Positions 13,976 to 20,779 of a stretch of DNA of 20,780 bases are shown here, piece by piece. Source of the stretch: a virus; IMG/VR virus record IMGVR_UViG_3300024432_001337, positions 1-20,780 of that record; one strand, written 5' to 3'. A program made the translations under genes and the position numbers. The notes below the pieces were generated by a model. It saw nothing but the letters and a program-made list of their open reading frames with translations, searched no databases and was not told the DNA's origin. Within the stretch, counting starts at the first letter, position 1, and every line of letters begins with the position of its first letter.

Positions 13976-15937
13976 TTATTCCTCTTTTCGAAGAATTTCA
14001 CCAACAAAGGCCAACAACATTTCACCACAATGTTTGCAATAACCACGTTTTTCCAACAACCTAACTGCTGATCTTCTCCTGATTTTTGCCTTTTTGGATG
14101 TAGTTGATTTATCAGCTATTGTTAATGATACTACATTCTTAAGGTCTCCAAAAAGCTTCTTTTCAATAGCTTCTTTTAGTGGAGCATAAGACTTAAATGT
14201 AAAACTTTCTCCACGTTCTAAAGCTGTTGATTTGTATACAAAGATTCCATTTCTGAACTCAGCTTTTGAATTTATCGGAACTGAAATTATTTCCTCAATT
14301 GACCGCATTAATTTTTCATCAGGATTTGAATATTCTTCTGTGATTGAATCATAGACTTTCTCTTTTCGACAATATGCTTCAGCATTCATTATATAATTCT
14401 CGAATAGAGACTGTGCTTGGTCATCATATGCACTAAGAAATGCAAAATTGACTTCCTTTTTGGCTTCTTCTTTAAATTCTGAGCTAACAGAATCCTTCTC
14501 ACCTAAAAGAATATTCAGATAACGGGATTTGTCTTCATCAGATATTCCAATATGATGGTCAAAATTTTGCCTTAATGCCCTGATAATATCAATTGGATTG
14601 ATACAATTTTTCTCTTCCTTCATTCCAAGAGCAACATTAAGAGCATTAATGATAAATCGGGGTGAAACACCATTCATTCCTTCACCCTTTTCTCGACCTT
14701 CTTGAATCAAGGTCTTGACATCAATTTCCTGTTTTTTAAAATCTTCAGTAACATCACCATTATAAAGCTTCATTTTTTCCAATAATGAAGTTACTTTAGT
14801 AGAACTTGCAAGTCTTGAAAGAACCGCAAATTGAGCAGCTATCTTTAAAGTATGCGGTGCGATATGGATGGTTTTAAAATCAGATTCCTTAATCAATTTT
14901 TCATAAATCTTAACTTCATCGTTTACACGAAGATTCCACGGTACCATAACGGGATACATTCTATCATGCATGGCCTCATTTTTCTTTTCAGCCTTGAATA
15001 TATCGAATTCAGTTTGATTTGTATGTGCCAAAATCAATTCATCAATATACATCTGAGGAAAACCTGGAGACTTGATTACCTGTTCTTGTGCTGCTGTAAT
15101 AAGAACATATTGAAGCTTGATATCGGTTTTCAACAACTCAATCATTTCAATCATACCACGGTTTGCAATTTGCATTTCACCGTCAAACTGATATGCTCTT
15201 GGGTCTGTTTCACCAAATCTTGCGATTTTGGACATGTTAATCCGACCAATTAATTCGGAAACATCTTGTGATTTGGGGTCTGAAGGTTGAAATGTACCAA
15301 TACCAATACGTCTTTGTTCAGAAAATACAACCTTTTCAACAGGAATTTCATCCCATCTAACCACACCATCTTCACCAGTATGTTCTGAATCCACGTTTGA
15401 TTGACATACAGGACAAACAACACCTTCAATCTTTATACCAAGTTGTCCTTCCCAATATTCCCGGTCAGCTAAAGGAATAAGATGTAAAGGCTCTTCATTG
15501 ATAGGACAACCTTTGATTCCATATATTGGTGTATCATCATTCTCAAGACCTCTCTTGAAAAGCATGGCAAGTGTACTTTTACCCGAAGCCACAGGTCCAA
15601 CCATAATAAGGATTCGTTTTCCTGTTTCTGTCCTACGGGCAGATGCTTTTAGGAATTTCATAAGGTCATGAATAGATTCATAAGTACCAAAAATCTTTCC
15701 ATCAAAAAACTTATACTGTACAAGGTCTTCATAACCCCTTATTTTCAAAGAAGAATCAACTTCTCTGGTACCATATTTCATAATCATATCATATATTCGA
15801 CCAGAGGCAAATTGAGCAATTTTTGGAGCTTCCCTAACTAAATAGAGATAATCCAAACATGTACCTTCCCAAGGTTTGTGTTCTTTACCCTGTCTTTGTT
15901 CCAAAATCACATTTCTGAAATCTTCATCATTCATCAT
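13976..15937 (-). CDS. prkA: PrkA/YeaG family AAA+ serine protein kinase
   Basis: A 653-residue PrkA-family protein, near the usual ~630-645. Features: N-terminal helical region; AAA+ Walker A GPVASGKST (114-122); a Cys pair CPVC (175-178) after EDREYW-like PLADREYWEGQ; SEQRRIGIGTFQPSDPKSQD and DPRAYQFDGEMQIANRGMIE typical of PrkA; and a C-terminal kinase-like domain ending RGYCKHCGEMLLAFVGEIL (C634, C637). Bacterial PrkA/YeaG acts with YhbH/YeaH and SpoVR/YcgB in sporulation, stress or nitrogen-starvation survival; it has been described as a serine kinase and as an AAA+ protease-like protein. The ATG at 15937 has the SD AGGGAG; a second ATG follows directly. A sigma70-type promoter lies at 15981-16009. 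No damage to key motifs is visible. Confidence 0.96.
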   Translation of the reverse strand: MMNDEDFRNVILEQRQGKEHKPWEGTCLDYLYLVREAPKIAQFASGRIYDMIMKYGTREVDSSLKIRGYEDLVQYKFFDGKIFGTYESIHDLMKFLKASARRTETGKRILIMVGPVASGKSTLAMLFKRGLENDDTPIYGIKGCPINEEPLHLIPLADREYWEGQLGIKIEGVVCPVCQSNVDSEHTGEDGVVRWDEIPVEKVVFSEQRRIGIGTFQPSDPKSQDVSELIGRINMSKIARFGETDPRAYQFDGEMQIANRGMIEMIELLKTDIKLQYVLITAAQEQVIKSPGFPQMYIDELILAHTNQTEFDIFKAEKKNEAMHDRMYPVMVPWNLRVNDEVKIYEKLIKESDFKTIHIAPHTLKIAAQFAVLSRLASSTKVTSLLEKMKLYNGDVTEDFKKQEIDVKTLIQEGREKGEGMNGVSPRFIINALNVALGMKEEKNCINPIDIIRALRQNFDHHIGISDEDKSRYLNILLGEKDSVSSEFKEEAKKEVNFAFLSAYDDQAQSLFENYIMNAEAYCRKEKVYDSITEEYSNPDEKLMRSIEEIISVPINSKAEFRNGIFVYKSTALERGESFTFKSYAPLKEAIEKKLFGDLKNVVSLTIADKSTTSKKAKIRRRSAVRLLEKRGYCKHCGEMLLAFVGEILRKEE

Positions 15938-15980
15938 AGTCTTTTCTCCCTATTTTAGGTTATTTTCCAAAATTTATCTC

Positions 15981-16009
15981 ATTGTACCATATTTTAAACC
16001 TTTTGTAAA
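15981..16009 (-). promoter_or_regulatory. Sigma70-type promoter for the prkA cassette
   Basis: On the minus strand TTTACA (16009-16004), a 17-base spacer, then TACAAT (15986-15981), with TGG just before the -10 (extended -10). It overlaps the end of the TerS gene and would start transcription near 15974, some 37 bases before prkA. Two further promoters in the window share TTTACA and the 17-base spacing. Confidence 0.7.
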
Positions 16010-16488
16010 TCATTTTTTTCTTCAATCTGTAATCTTTTTTTACCATCCTTTAATATTTTCATAATTGATTCACGATCAGTTACAATAATCTGTTGTTTGG
16101 TTACACCCCCATTTCTACGTAAATCTAACTGTTTAGCTCTAATTTTTAATTCTATAGCCTTCAAATCTATTATTTGCTGTTTAATATCTATGAATTGTTC
16201 ATTATATTGAGATGCAATTATTTGATTGGCTGAATTTGTGACTGAATTGATTAATTGGCCAGCGACTTCAACTAATGCGGCTGAAAAACCACCTTTTTCT
16301 CGACTTTCCATGGTTTTTTCCACCATATTAAGAATTCTATTAGCTCTGGCAATATTATCTTTCAGGATTTCTTGAGGATTGTCAGAAACCTCAATATTTT
16401 CAAGGTCTTGTTTTATTTCTTTAGCATCTTTCTCAATGGATTCAATATTAAATTCTTCATCTAATCGTTTAATATCTAATTCTGGCAT
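15994..16488 (-). CDS. terS: Probable terminase small subunit, T4 gp16-like
   Basis: A 164-residue, almost wholly helical protein, exactly the length of T4 gp16. After an acidic N-terminus (MPELDIKRLDEEFNIESIEK), residues about 45-118 follow the gp16-type pattern: DNIARANRILNMVEKTMESR, then LVEVAGQLINSVTNSANQII and a second long helix (IKQQIIDLKAIELKIRAKQL). The C-terminal IIVTDRESIMKIL resembles the short strand-helix tail of cyanophage gp16. TerS forms the ring that recognises DNA and regulates TerL. The assignment rests on pattern and phage context; other coiled-coil proteins are possible. The SD TTGGAGGAC precedes the ATG. It has its own sigma70-type promoter at 16513-16541 and is separated from terL by the prkA cassette. 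Confidence 0.72.
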   Translation of the reverse strand: MPELDIKRLDEEFNIESIEKDAKEIKQDLENIEVSDNPQEILKDNIARANRILNMVEKTMESREKGGFSAALVEVAGQLINSVTNSANQIIASQYNEQFIDIKQQIIDLKAIELKIRAKQLDLRRNGGVTKQQIIVTDRESIMKILKDGKKRLQIEEKNDLQKV

Positions 16489-16512
16489 AAAAGTCCTCCA
16501 ATAGTTAACTCT

Positions 16513-16541
16513 ATTATATAGTAATAAAACTGAAATGTAAA
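16513..16541 (-). promoter_or_regulatory. Sigma70-type promoter upstream of terS
   Basis: On the minus strand TTTACA (16541-16536), 17 bases, then a consensus TATAAT (16518-16513). It starts just after the stop of the homing-endonuclease-like gene and would begin transcription about 18 bases before terS, leaving the SD in the leader. Confidence 0.75.
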
Positions 16542-17969
16542 CTAAAAAAATCTATGATTTATTATATTATATTTTATATTACCACAGTCCCAAATTCTAT
16601 CCCATCCATTTCTTTGCATTATTTCCCATTCTGTTCCTTTTCCTTCTAATTTATCTCTTCTGAAATTGAAACGATGGTATCTTCTTGTACCATCAGTATT
16701 ATTCCTTTTGAAGTACCAATAATTAGGTTTTGTATATCCTATCTTTTCAAATCCTATTTTTTCATAAACATTTCCAATACTCCATCTTCTATCTGCAAAA
16801 GAAAAAATTTCTTCCCATTCAAAATTTCTTTGAAAATATTTTAATAATCTAGATGCTATTCCAACTACTGTTTTAGATGTACAAAATCTTGAAAGTTCCC
16901 ATATATTACTCTGTTGGTCTTTACGACCTTTAGATAAAGAAGGCTTTGAAAATGTCATTACAGCGACTAATTCATAATTATAATATGCACCAATTTTAAT
17001 TCTGCAAGAAGTATATCCCTGAATATGGATTTTTTCTATAAAACATCTTGCAGTTTTAGTATTAATTTCTGTAATATAACAATTTCTTGCATAAATTTTC
17101 TTTTTATTAAATCCGAGAATATGCTTGAGTCTTTGTTTAACTATTTCTCTTTTATTGACCCATTCATCTTCAAATAAAGTTAATAATTGTAAATCTTTAT
17201 TTAAGCATTTTTCTAATTTGTTGAGATGATAAAATTTATCTTTACCATTATTTTCTGAATGCCAATATAATCCACAATATTCAATAGCTATTTTCTTTGA
17301 TGGTAAATAGATATCTAATTCTTGAGGAAAAATTATACTTCTTACATTATATTTGAGATATAGATTCAAAGAATGTAAATATTCTTTCAATTCTATTTCT
17401 TGTTTAGATATTGATTTAGAACAAGATGGACAACGACTTTTTGAATTCCAATAATTCCATGTTGTTACATGTTTATGACCTTTAGAACATATATATTCAA
17501 GTTTAGATTTACTATTTTTATAATCTTTTTTAGAAGTAAGAAGTATATAACCTTCTTCCTTCATTGATTCCATAATTTTTTTATATTTTATTTTTGCATT
17601 ACCTGCACATGTAGGACATCTAGATTTTCTTCTATCCCAATTATCCCAGGATACTGAATGTTTATGTCCAGAAGGACAAATATAAGACATTTTATATTTT
17701 GCATTAATATAAACTTCATCTAATAATACATAACCTTCTTTTTTGAAGGATTTTTTAATTAGTTTAAAATCTACAGGTGCATTATGTTTACATTTTTTAC
17801 ATTTTTGACCATTATTCCAATGTGCCCAATCTATTTGATGTTGATGTTTTTTATTACAAATGAATCTTATTTTTGATTGATTATTTTTATATTCAGATGG
17901 TTTACTTAAAATTATATATCCTTCACTTTTAAATGATTTAACTATTTTTTTGAAATCCACCTTTTTCAT
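16542..17969 (-). CDS. Free-standing homing-endonuclease-like protein: three zinc repeats, Vsr-like nuclease, GNAT-like domain
   Basis: A 475-residue multidomain protein. Residues 1-184 are three ~60-residue repeats, each with a motif such as SEGYIIL or EEGYILL followed by C-x3-H-x-H and C-x2-C, for example C98/H102/H104/C118/C121 and C161/H165/H167/C180/C183; they are probably zinc-binding DNA-contact modules. Residues ~186-272 resemble an EDxHD (Vsr-like) nuclease: QELDIYLPSKKIAIEYCGLY with WHSE, then YHLNKLEKC and LLTLFEDEW. Residues ~290-425 resemble a GNAT/Mom-like acyltransferase fold found in phage proteins (YNYELVAVMTF, ELSRFC, FADRRWSIGNVYEKIGF). Such proteins cut unoccupied sites and spread by homing. 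The gene is visibly richer in A/T, K, Y and N than its neighbours and is flanked by 22-bp direct repeats. Its last residues lie in one repeat. The SD before the ATG is weak. Confidence 0.8.
   Translation of the reverse strand: MKKVDFKKIVKSFKSEGYIILSKPSEYKNNQSKIRFICNKKHQHQIDWAHWNNGQKCKKCKHNAPVDFKLIKKSFKKEGYVLLDEVYINAKYKMSYICPSGHKHSVSWDNWDRRKSRCPTCAGNAKIKYKKIMESMKEEGYILLTSKKDYKNSKSKLEYICSKGHKHVTTWNYWNSKSRCPSCSKSISKQEIELKEYLHSLNLYLKYNVRSIIFPQELDIYLPSKKIAIEYCGLYWHSENNGKDKFYHLNKLEKCLNKDLQLLTLFEDEWVNKREIVKQRLKHILGFNKKKIYARNCYITEINTKTARCFIEKIHIQGYTSCRIKIGAYYNYELVAVMTFSKPSLSKGRKDQQSNIWELSRFCTSKTVVGIASRLLKYFQRNFEWEEIFSFADRRWSIGNVYEKIGFEKIGYTKPNYWYFKRNNTDGTRRYHRFNFRRDKLEGKGTEWEIMQRNGWDRIWDCGNIKYNIINHRFF
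16545..16566. repeat. Direct repeat, copy A, at the end of the homing-endonuclease-like gene
   Basis: This 22-base element (six A, then a T, then CTATGATTTATTATA) matches copy B at 18007-18028 at 21 of 22 bases. Copy A holds the last codons of the 475-residue gene. The flanking bases GAAATGTAAAC lie just before it (16532-16542). Confidence 0.75.
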
Positions 17970-17980
17970 ATATCTACCAA

Positions 17981-17988
17981 TATTTATA
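17981..17988 (-). promoter_or_regulatory. Late-promoter box before the homing-endonuclease-like gene
   Basis: TATAAATA on the minus strand lies 11 bases before the ATG at 17969. Late transcripts would have almost no leader. With the sigma70-type promoter further upstream this would give tandem early and late promoters, as for T4 I-TevI. The match could be chance. Confidence 0.4.
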
Positions 17989-18006
17989 CTAATATCGTAA
18001 TCAGAT

Positions 18007-18028
18007 AAAAAACCTATGATTTATTATA
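18007..18028. repeat. Direct repeat, copy B, upstream of the homing-endonuclease-like gene
   Basis: The partner of copy A, differing at one base (C instead of T at the seventh position). On the minus strand it carries the -10 hexamer TATAAT of the promoter at 18023-18051. The shared GAAATGTAAAC lies after this copy (18042-18052), so the two copies sit in different relation to the -35 box. Confidence 0.75.
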
Positions 18029-18051
18029 CATTAATTAGATAGAAATGTAAA
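18023..18051 (-). promoter_or_regulatory. Sigma70-type promoter before the homing-endonuclease-like gene
   Basis: On the minus strand TTTACA (18051-18046), a 17-base spacer, then TATAAT (18028-18023), immediately after the capsid terminator. Transcription would start near 18016 and give a leader of about 47 bases. Confidence 0.75.
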
Positions 18052-18055
18052 CCAA

Positions 18056-18093
18056 TAAAAAAAAAGCCCTGTGATTTTTTATTATCACAGGGC
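18056..18093 (-). terminator. Strong rho-independent terminator after the major capsid gene
   Basis: On the minus strand GCCCTGTGAT (18093-18084), an 8-base loop, then ATCACAGGGC (18075-18066), a perfect 10-bp stem, followed by nine T. It ends the scaffold-capsid transcript 36 bases after the capsid stop. Confidence 0.95.
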
Positions 18094-18129
18094 CTTTACT
18101 ATAATCTAACTATACCTAATTACTGTGTA

Positions 18130-19332
18130 TTAAGGCATGTCTTGTACTGTTATCTTATGATAATAATTTGCAGCGCCGAATATATGGCTATGCACGGCGT
18201 ATCTTGACATAAGACCAACTGCCGGGTTAAAAGAGTCTTCAAATGTAGCCTTGCTAACCAATAACTGAATATATGGTAGGTAAATAACACCTGTATCATA
18301 CTCAGATGGTCCTTTATAACCTAGAGTTGCATCGGAAGTTGTTCCACTTGCGCCTACTGTCTCTGTAGCGAATGTATCACGATAAACTGTGATTCTTCCA
18401 TCCAGAGAACCTAGTCTTGCTACACCAGTTATGGCTGTATTGACATCAGCATTTACGGGTGAAATTGTAAAACTTGACATTGCTTCAAGGGACGCACAAA
18501 CAGAAGGTGCACAAATAATAAAATTAGCTGCACCACGTCTTGTGAGTTTTGCAATAGAATTAGCTTTACGAATAATCTCATTGTAAAGACATCTATACTT
18601 CTCAGCTTCCCATCTACCATCAGCATTTGACAAATATGACCATGTTGATGTATTTGCAACACCATTAATTGTATCAACTAATTCACGATCAATTTCTGCT
18701 GTGATTTCATAAGCCAAGATGTCCATCATTTCTTCTTCAAGATCAAGACCATGCATTGCTTTAAGGTCTTGAGCAACTTCGAGTGACCAACGGCTTCTCA
18801 ACTTGCGAGTTTCTGCTTCTACTTGGGCCTTTTCGACTGTCATGTTAACTTCTTTGATATGAGTACCAGCACCAACACCGATACCAATATCTCCACCAAC
18901 ACCTGAACCAGCTTTTGAACCAAGAGTTTCACCTGCTGTTGTGACAACTGAACCCGTATATGTCTTATCGATTGTATTAAATCCAAGTTCTTGACCTGCT
19001 GGTTGTCCTGAATAAGTTGAACCTGCTCTGAATCTAAGAGCAAAAGCCAAACCTACAGGGCCTGTTAAAGGTTGAACACCAACGATTTCATGAGCAATTA
19101 ACTCAGGAAATGTTCTACGTACCATGGGAATAGCAATCTTATGAAATTCACCAGAAGTTGCATATCCACCTGATTTATTGAGCATTTGCTCTGTATATCC
19201 ACCAGCTTCATGGAGATAATTGTATTCATTCTCCAACATTAGAGCAGTACTTTTCTTGACTTTAGGGTTTTTAATCTCAACACCCTCAGTGAGAACTTCT
19301 TCCCATTTCTTAATAAGTCCTTTTAAGTCCAT
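18130..19332 (-). CDS. 23: Major capsid protein, T4 gp23-like
   Basis: A 400-residue HK97-fold capsid protein of the T4 type. Diagnostic stretches are FPELIAHEIVGVQPLTGPVG with LAFALRFRAG, SRWSLEVAQDLKAMHGLDLE, and EITAEIDRELVDTINGVA; the C-terminus has GVIYLPYIQLLVSK, FNPAVGLMSRYAVH and NYYHKITVQD. It builds the head as hexamers. T4 gp23 is 521 residues, so this version is compact. The N-terminal LHE/AGG at residues 40-45 fits the L/I-x-E consensus of the T4 prohead protease, predicting a mature protein from A43. The SD AGGAGGATAG precedes the ATG. It is co-transcribed with the scaffold gene just upstream and ends at a strong terminator. Confidence 0.95.
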   Translation of the reverse strand: MDLKGLIKKWEEVLTEGVEIKNPKVKKSTALMLENEYNYLHEAGGYTEQMLNKSGGYATSGEFHKIAIPMVRRTFPELIAHEIVGVQPLTGPVGLAFALRFRAGSTYSGQPAGQELGFNTIDKTYTGSVVTTAGETLGSKAGSGVGGDIGIGVGAGTHIKEVNMTVEKAQVEAETRKLRSRWSLEVAQDLKAMHGLDLEEEMMDILAYEITAEIDRELVDTINGVANTSTWSYLSNADGRWEAEKYRCLYNEIIRKANSIAKLTRRGAANFIICAPSVCASLEAMSSFTISPVNADVNTAITGVARLGSLDGRITVYRDTFATETVGASGTTSDATLGYKGPSEYDTGVIYLPYIQLLVSKATFEDSFNPAVGLMSRYAVHSHIFGAANYYHKITVQDMP

Positions 19333-19367
19333 TCTAACTATCCTCCTATTTTATTTTTACTTCTTTG

Positions 19368-19390
19368 TTTCATTTACTACGCTAATGAAA
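19368..19390 (-). other. Hairpin in the scaffold-capsid spacer
   Basis: TTTCATT and AATGAAA (7 bp) enclose a 9-base loop in the 75-base spacer between the scaffold stop and the capsid SD. No U-tract follows, so it is not a terminator; it could stabilise or be a processing point for the abundant capsid mRNA. This is weak evidence. Confidence 0.35.
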
Positions 19391-19407
19391 AGGGATTCGA
19401 TGAAAGC

Positions 19408-20244
19408 TTAAAACTTGTTTTCTTTAAGAATTTTCTTCCATTCTTTCACTGATTGTGCAAAAGGACTATCATCTTCGTTGAGGTTATCAGCGTCTTTATC
19501 TTCTATATTACCTTTTCCTTCATCAGCTTTCTTATCCTTATCATCCTTGTTATCTTTGTTATCTTTGTTATCTTTGTCCTTGTTCTTGTTCTTTTTCTTT
19601 TTCTTACCGTCTTCATCATCATCGTCATCATCATCATCTTGCTCACTAATCTTAGCTGTCTCTACAACAATATCAAATTTCTTATCAATTTCATCTCTGT
19701 CTGTAGTATCACCAAGAATTGTAAGAACATGAGCTTTTTGAGATTCTGTAAGACCATCACATTTCTCTCTGAGATAGAGGGCTGCTGCCAATTTTTGACC
19801 ATCAAGTTCTAATTCAAGTTTTTCGGCTGTGGCTTCATCCATTTTTTCTCTTAGAGTAACAATCTCGTCTTTGGCTTCTTTCAATAAAGCCTTGACTTCA
19901 TCATCAACAAGTCCTTCATCAATTCCCACACGAATTTTGAATTGTTCAATCAATTCACTATAAAGTTCGCCTTTACGAGCAAATTCAACAATCTTTTCAG
20001 GAATTACGAATTCTTCCTCTAAGATCGAATCAACAAAGTTAGAAAATTTAGATGTAATTTCCTTTTTGTACTCTTCAAACTTATCTTCGTATTCTTCCAT
20101 CAAGCGTTCTTTTTCTTCCGTAAAAAGAGGTTCAACTTGTTCTTTGGCCTTAACTTCGATGATTTGCTCAAGCTTTGTTTTGATTTCTGTTTGCTTTGCT
20201 TCATCTAATTTTTTAACACCAAGCATTTCAAGAAGTTTATCCAT
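19408..20244 (-). CDS. 22: Prohead core scaffold protein, T4 gp22-like
   Basis: A 278-residue, highly charged, mostly coiled-coil protein directly upstream of the capsid gene, as gene 22 is in T4 (269 residues). The N-terminus MDKLLEMLGVKKLDEAKQTE and the helices that follow (EPLFTEEKERLMEEYEDKFE, SNFVDSILEEEFVIPEKIVE) have gp22 character. It forms the inner core that guides capsid assembly and is then degraded by the prohead protease. Residues 203-240 are low complexity: eight Asp, then a Lys/Asn/Asp run containing three KDN-type repeats, a feature I do not recall from gp22. The C-terminus (SPFAQSVKEWKKILKENKF) is helical and probably contacts the capsid. The SD TAGGAGGAC precedes the ATG at 20244; a late-type box lies upstream. 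Confidence 0.85.
   Translation of the reverse strand: MDKLLEMLGVKKLDEAKQTEIKTKLEQIIEVKAKEQVEPLFTEEKERLMEEYEDKFEEYKKEITSKFSNFVDSILEEEFVIPEKIVEFARKGELYSELIEQFKIRVGIDEGLVDDEVKALLKEAKDEIVTLREKMDEATAEKLELELDGQKLAAALYLREKCDGLTESQKAHVLTILGDTTDRDEIDKKFDIVVETAKISEQDDDDDDDDEDGKKKKKNKNKDKDNKDNKDNKDDKDKKADEGKGNIEDKDADNLNEDDSPFAQSVKEWKKILKENKF
19550..19576. repeat. Tandem 9-base repeat in the scaffold gene
   Basis: Three exact copies of TTATCTTTG (plus strand) encode repeated Asp-Asn-Lys residues. It is followed by a GAT/GAC trinucleotide run (about 19613-19640) encoding eight Asp. Such tracts can change in length by slippage while keeping the frame. Confidence 0.85.
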
Positions 20245-20285
20245 GTTTCTCTGTCCTCCTATAAAATTTAATTACCTATATTCCT

Positions 20286-20300
20286 GTATATATTTATGAA
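20286..20300 (-). promoter_or_regulatory. Late-promoter-like box upstream of the scaffold gene
   Basis: TTCATAAATATATAC on the minus strand, identical over 15 bases to the box before the gp13-like gene (8862-8876). It lies 42 bases before the scaffold ATG and could drive the scaffold-capsid transcript. Confidence 0.5.
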
Positions 20301-20358
20301 GATAGTATTAAAAATCCAGCTTTATATATTTTGCTTAATAGTTAAGGATTTTAAGTTG

Positions 20359-20631
20359 CTATTCCTTCATTTTTTCTTTAACATGTTTCTGAACATTTTT
20401 AGGTAAGTCTTTAAAAAGAATTGATTTTCCTAAATGTTTTCCTAGTTTAACAGGCCCTGGTTCTATTTGGGAAACCCCTTGTGGGTGCTCTGGATTATCA
20501 GAAAGTGCTAATGCACTTCTGTCTGAAAAAACGATAGTATATCTATCTGCTGTTTTTCCACCATTATCATATATAGCTTTTACAGCTAATTCATTAATAA
20601 GATATTTTTCAATCTGTTCTAAAATATCCAT
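20359..20631 (-). CDS. Small conserved-looking phage protein of unknown function
   Basis: A 90-residue protein with VKAIYDNGGKTADRYTIVFS, ALSDNPEHPQGVSQ and a C-terminal GKHLGKSILFKDLPKNVQKH. The YDNGGKTxDRYT...SDNPxHPQG pattern is one I remember from small hypothetical proteins in many phages, but no function is known to me. The gene starts four bases after the stop of the preceding gene, without a strong SD, so translation may be coupled. It lies just upstream of the scaffold gene but behind its late box. Not a known head protein. Confidence 0.8.
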   Translation of the reverse strand: MDILEQIEKYLINELAVKAIYDNGGKTADRYTIVFSDRSALALSDNPEHPQGVSQIEPGPVKLGKHLGKSILFKDLPKNVQKHVKEKMKE

Positions 20632-20635
20632 TTAT

Positions 20636-20779
20636 TTAACCTATTTCCTTTTCGATTTCTTTCTGTGCAACTTTCATATTTTTAAAATCATTAAATTTTT
20701 TACCATCTAAATACACACGAATCTTAGAAGATAAACTAGCCTTACCCCATTTACCAACACGAACAAATTTTACTGTATG
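20636..20779 (-). CDS. C-terminal 47 codons of an unknown gene (runs off window)
   Basis: An open frame enters from the right edge and ends at TAA 20638-20636. It encodes HTVKFVRVGKWGKASLSSKI, then RVYLDGKKFNDFKNMK and ends KEIEKEIG. The beta-like, basic peptide and the 4-base gap to the next gene support a real coding end. The amino end lies outside the window and no family can be named. Confidence 0.6.
   Translation of the reverse strand, partial: HTVKFVRVGKWGKASLSSKIRVYLDGKKFNDFKNMKVAQKEIEKEIG

Noticed and set aside
19415-19812. Plus-strand ORFs rich in Ser/Leu/Phe or Ile/Val that look like membrane proteins
   Set aside because: They are antisense to the Asp/Lys repeat tract of the scaffold gene; the apparent membrane segments are produced by the repeats.
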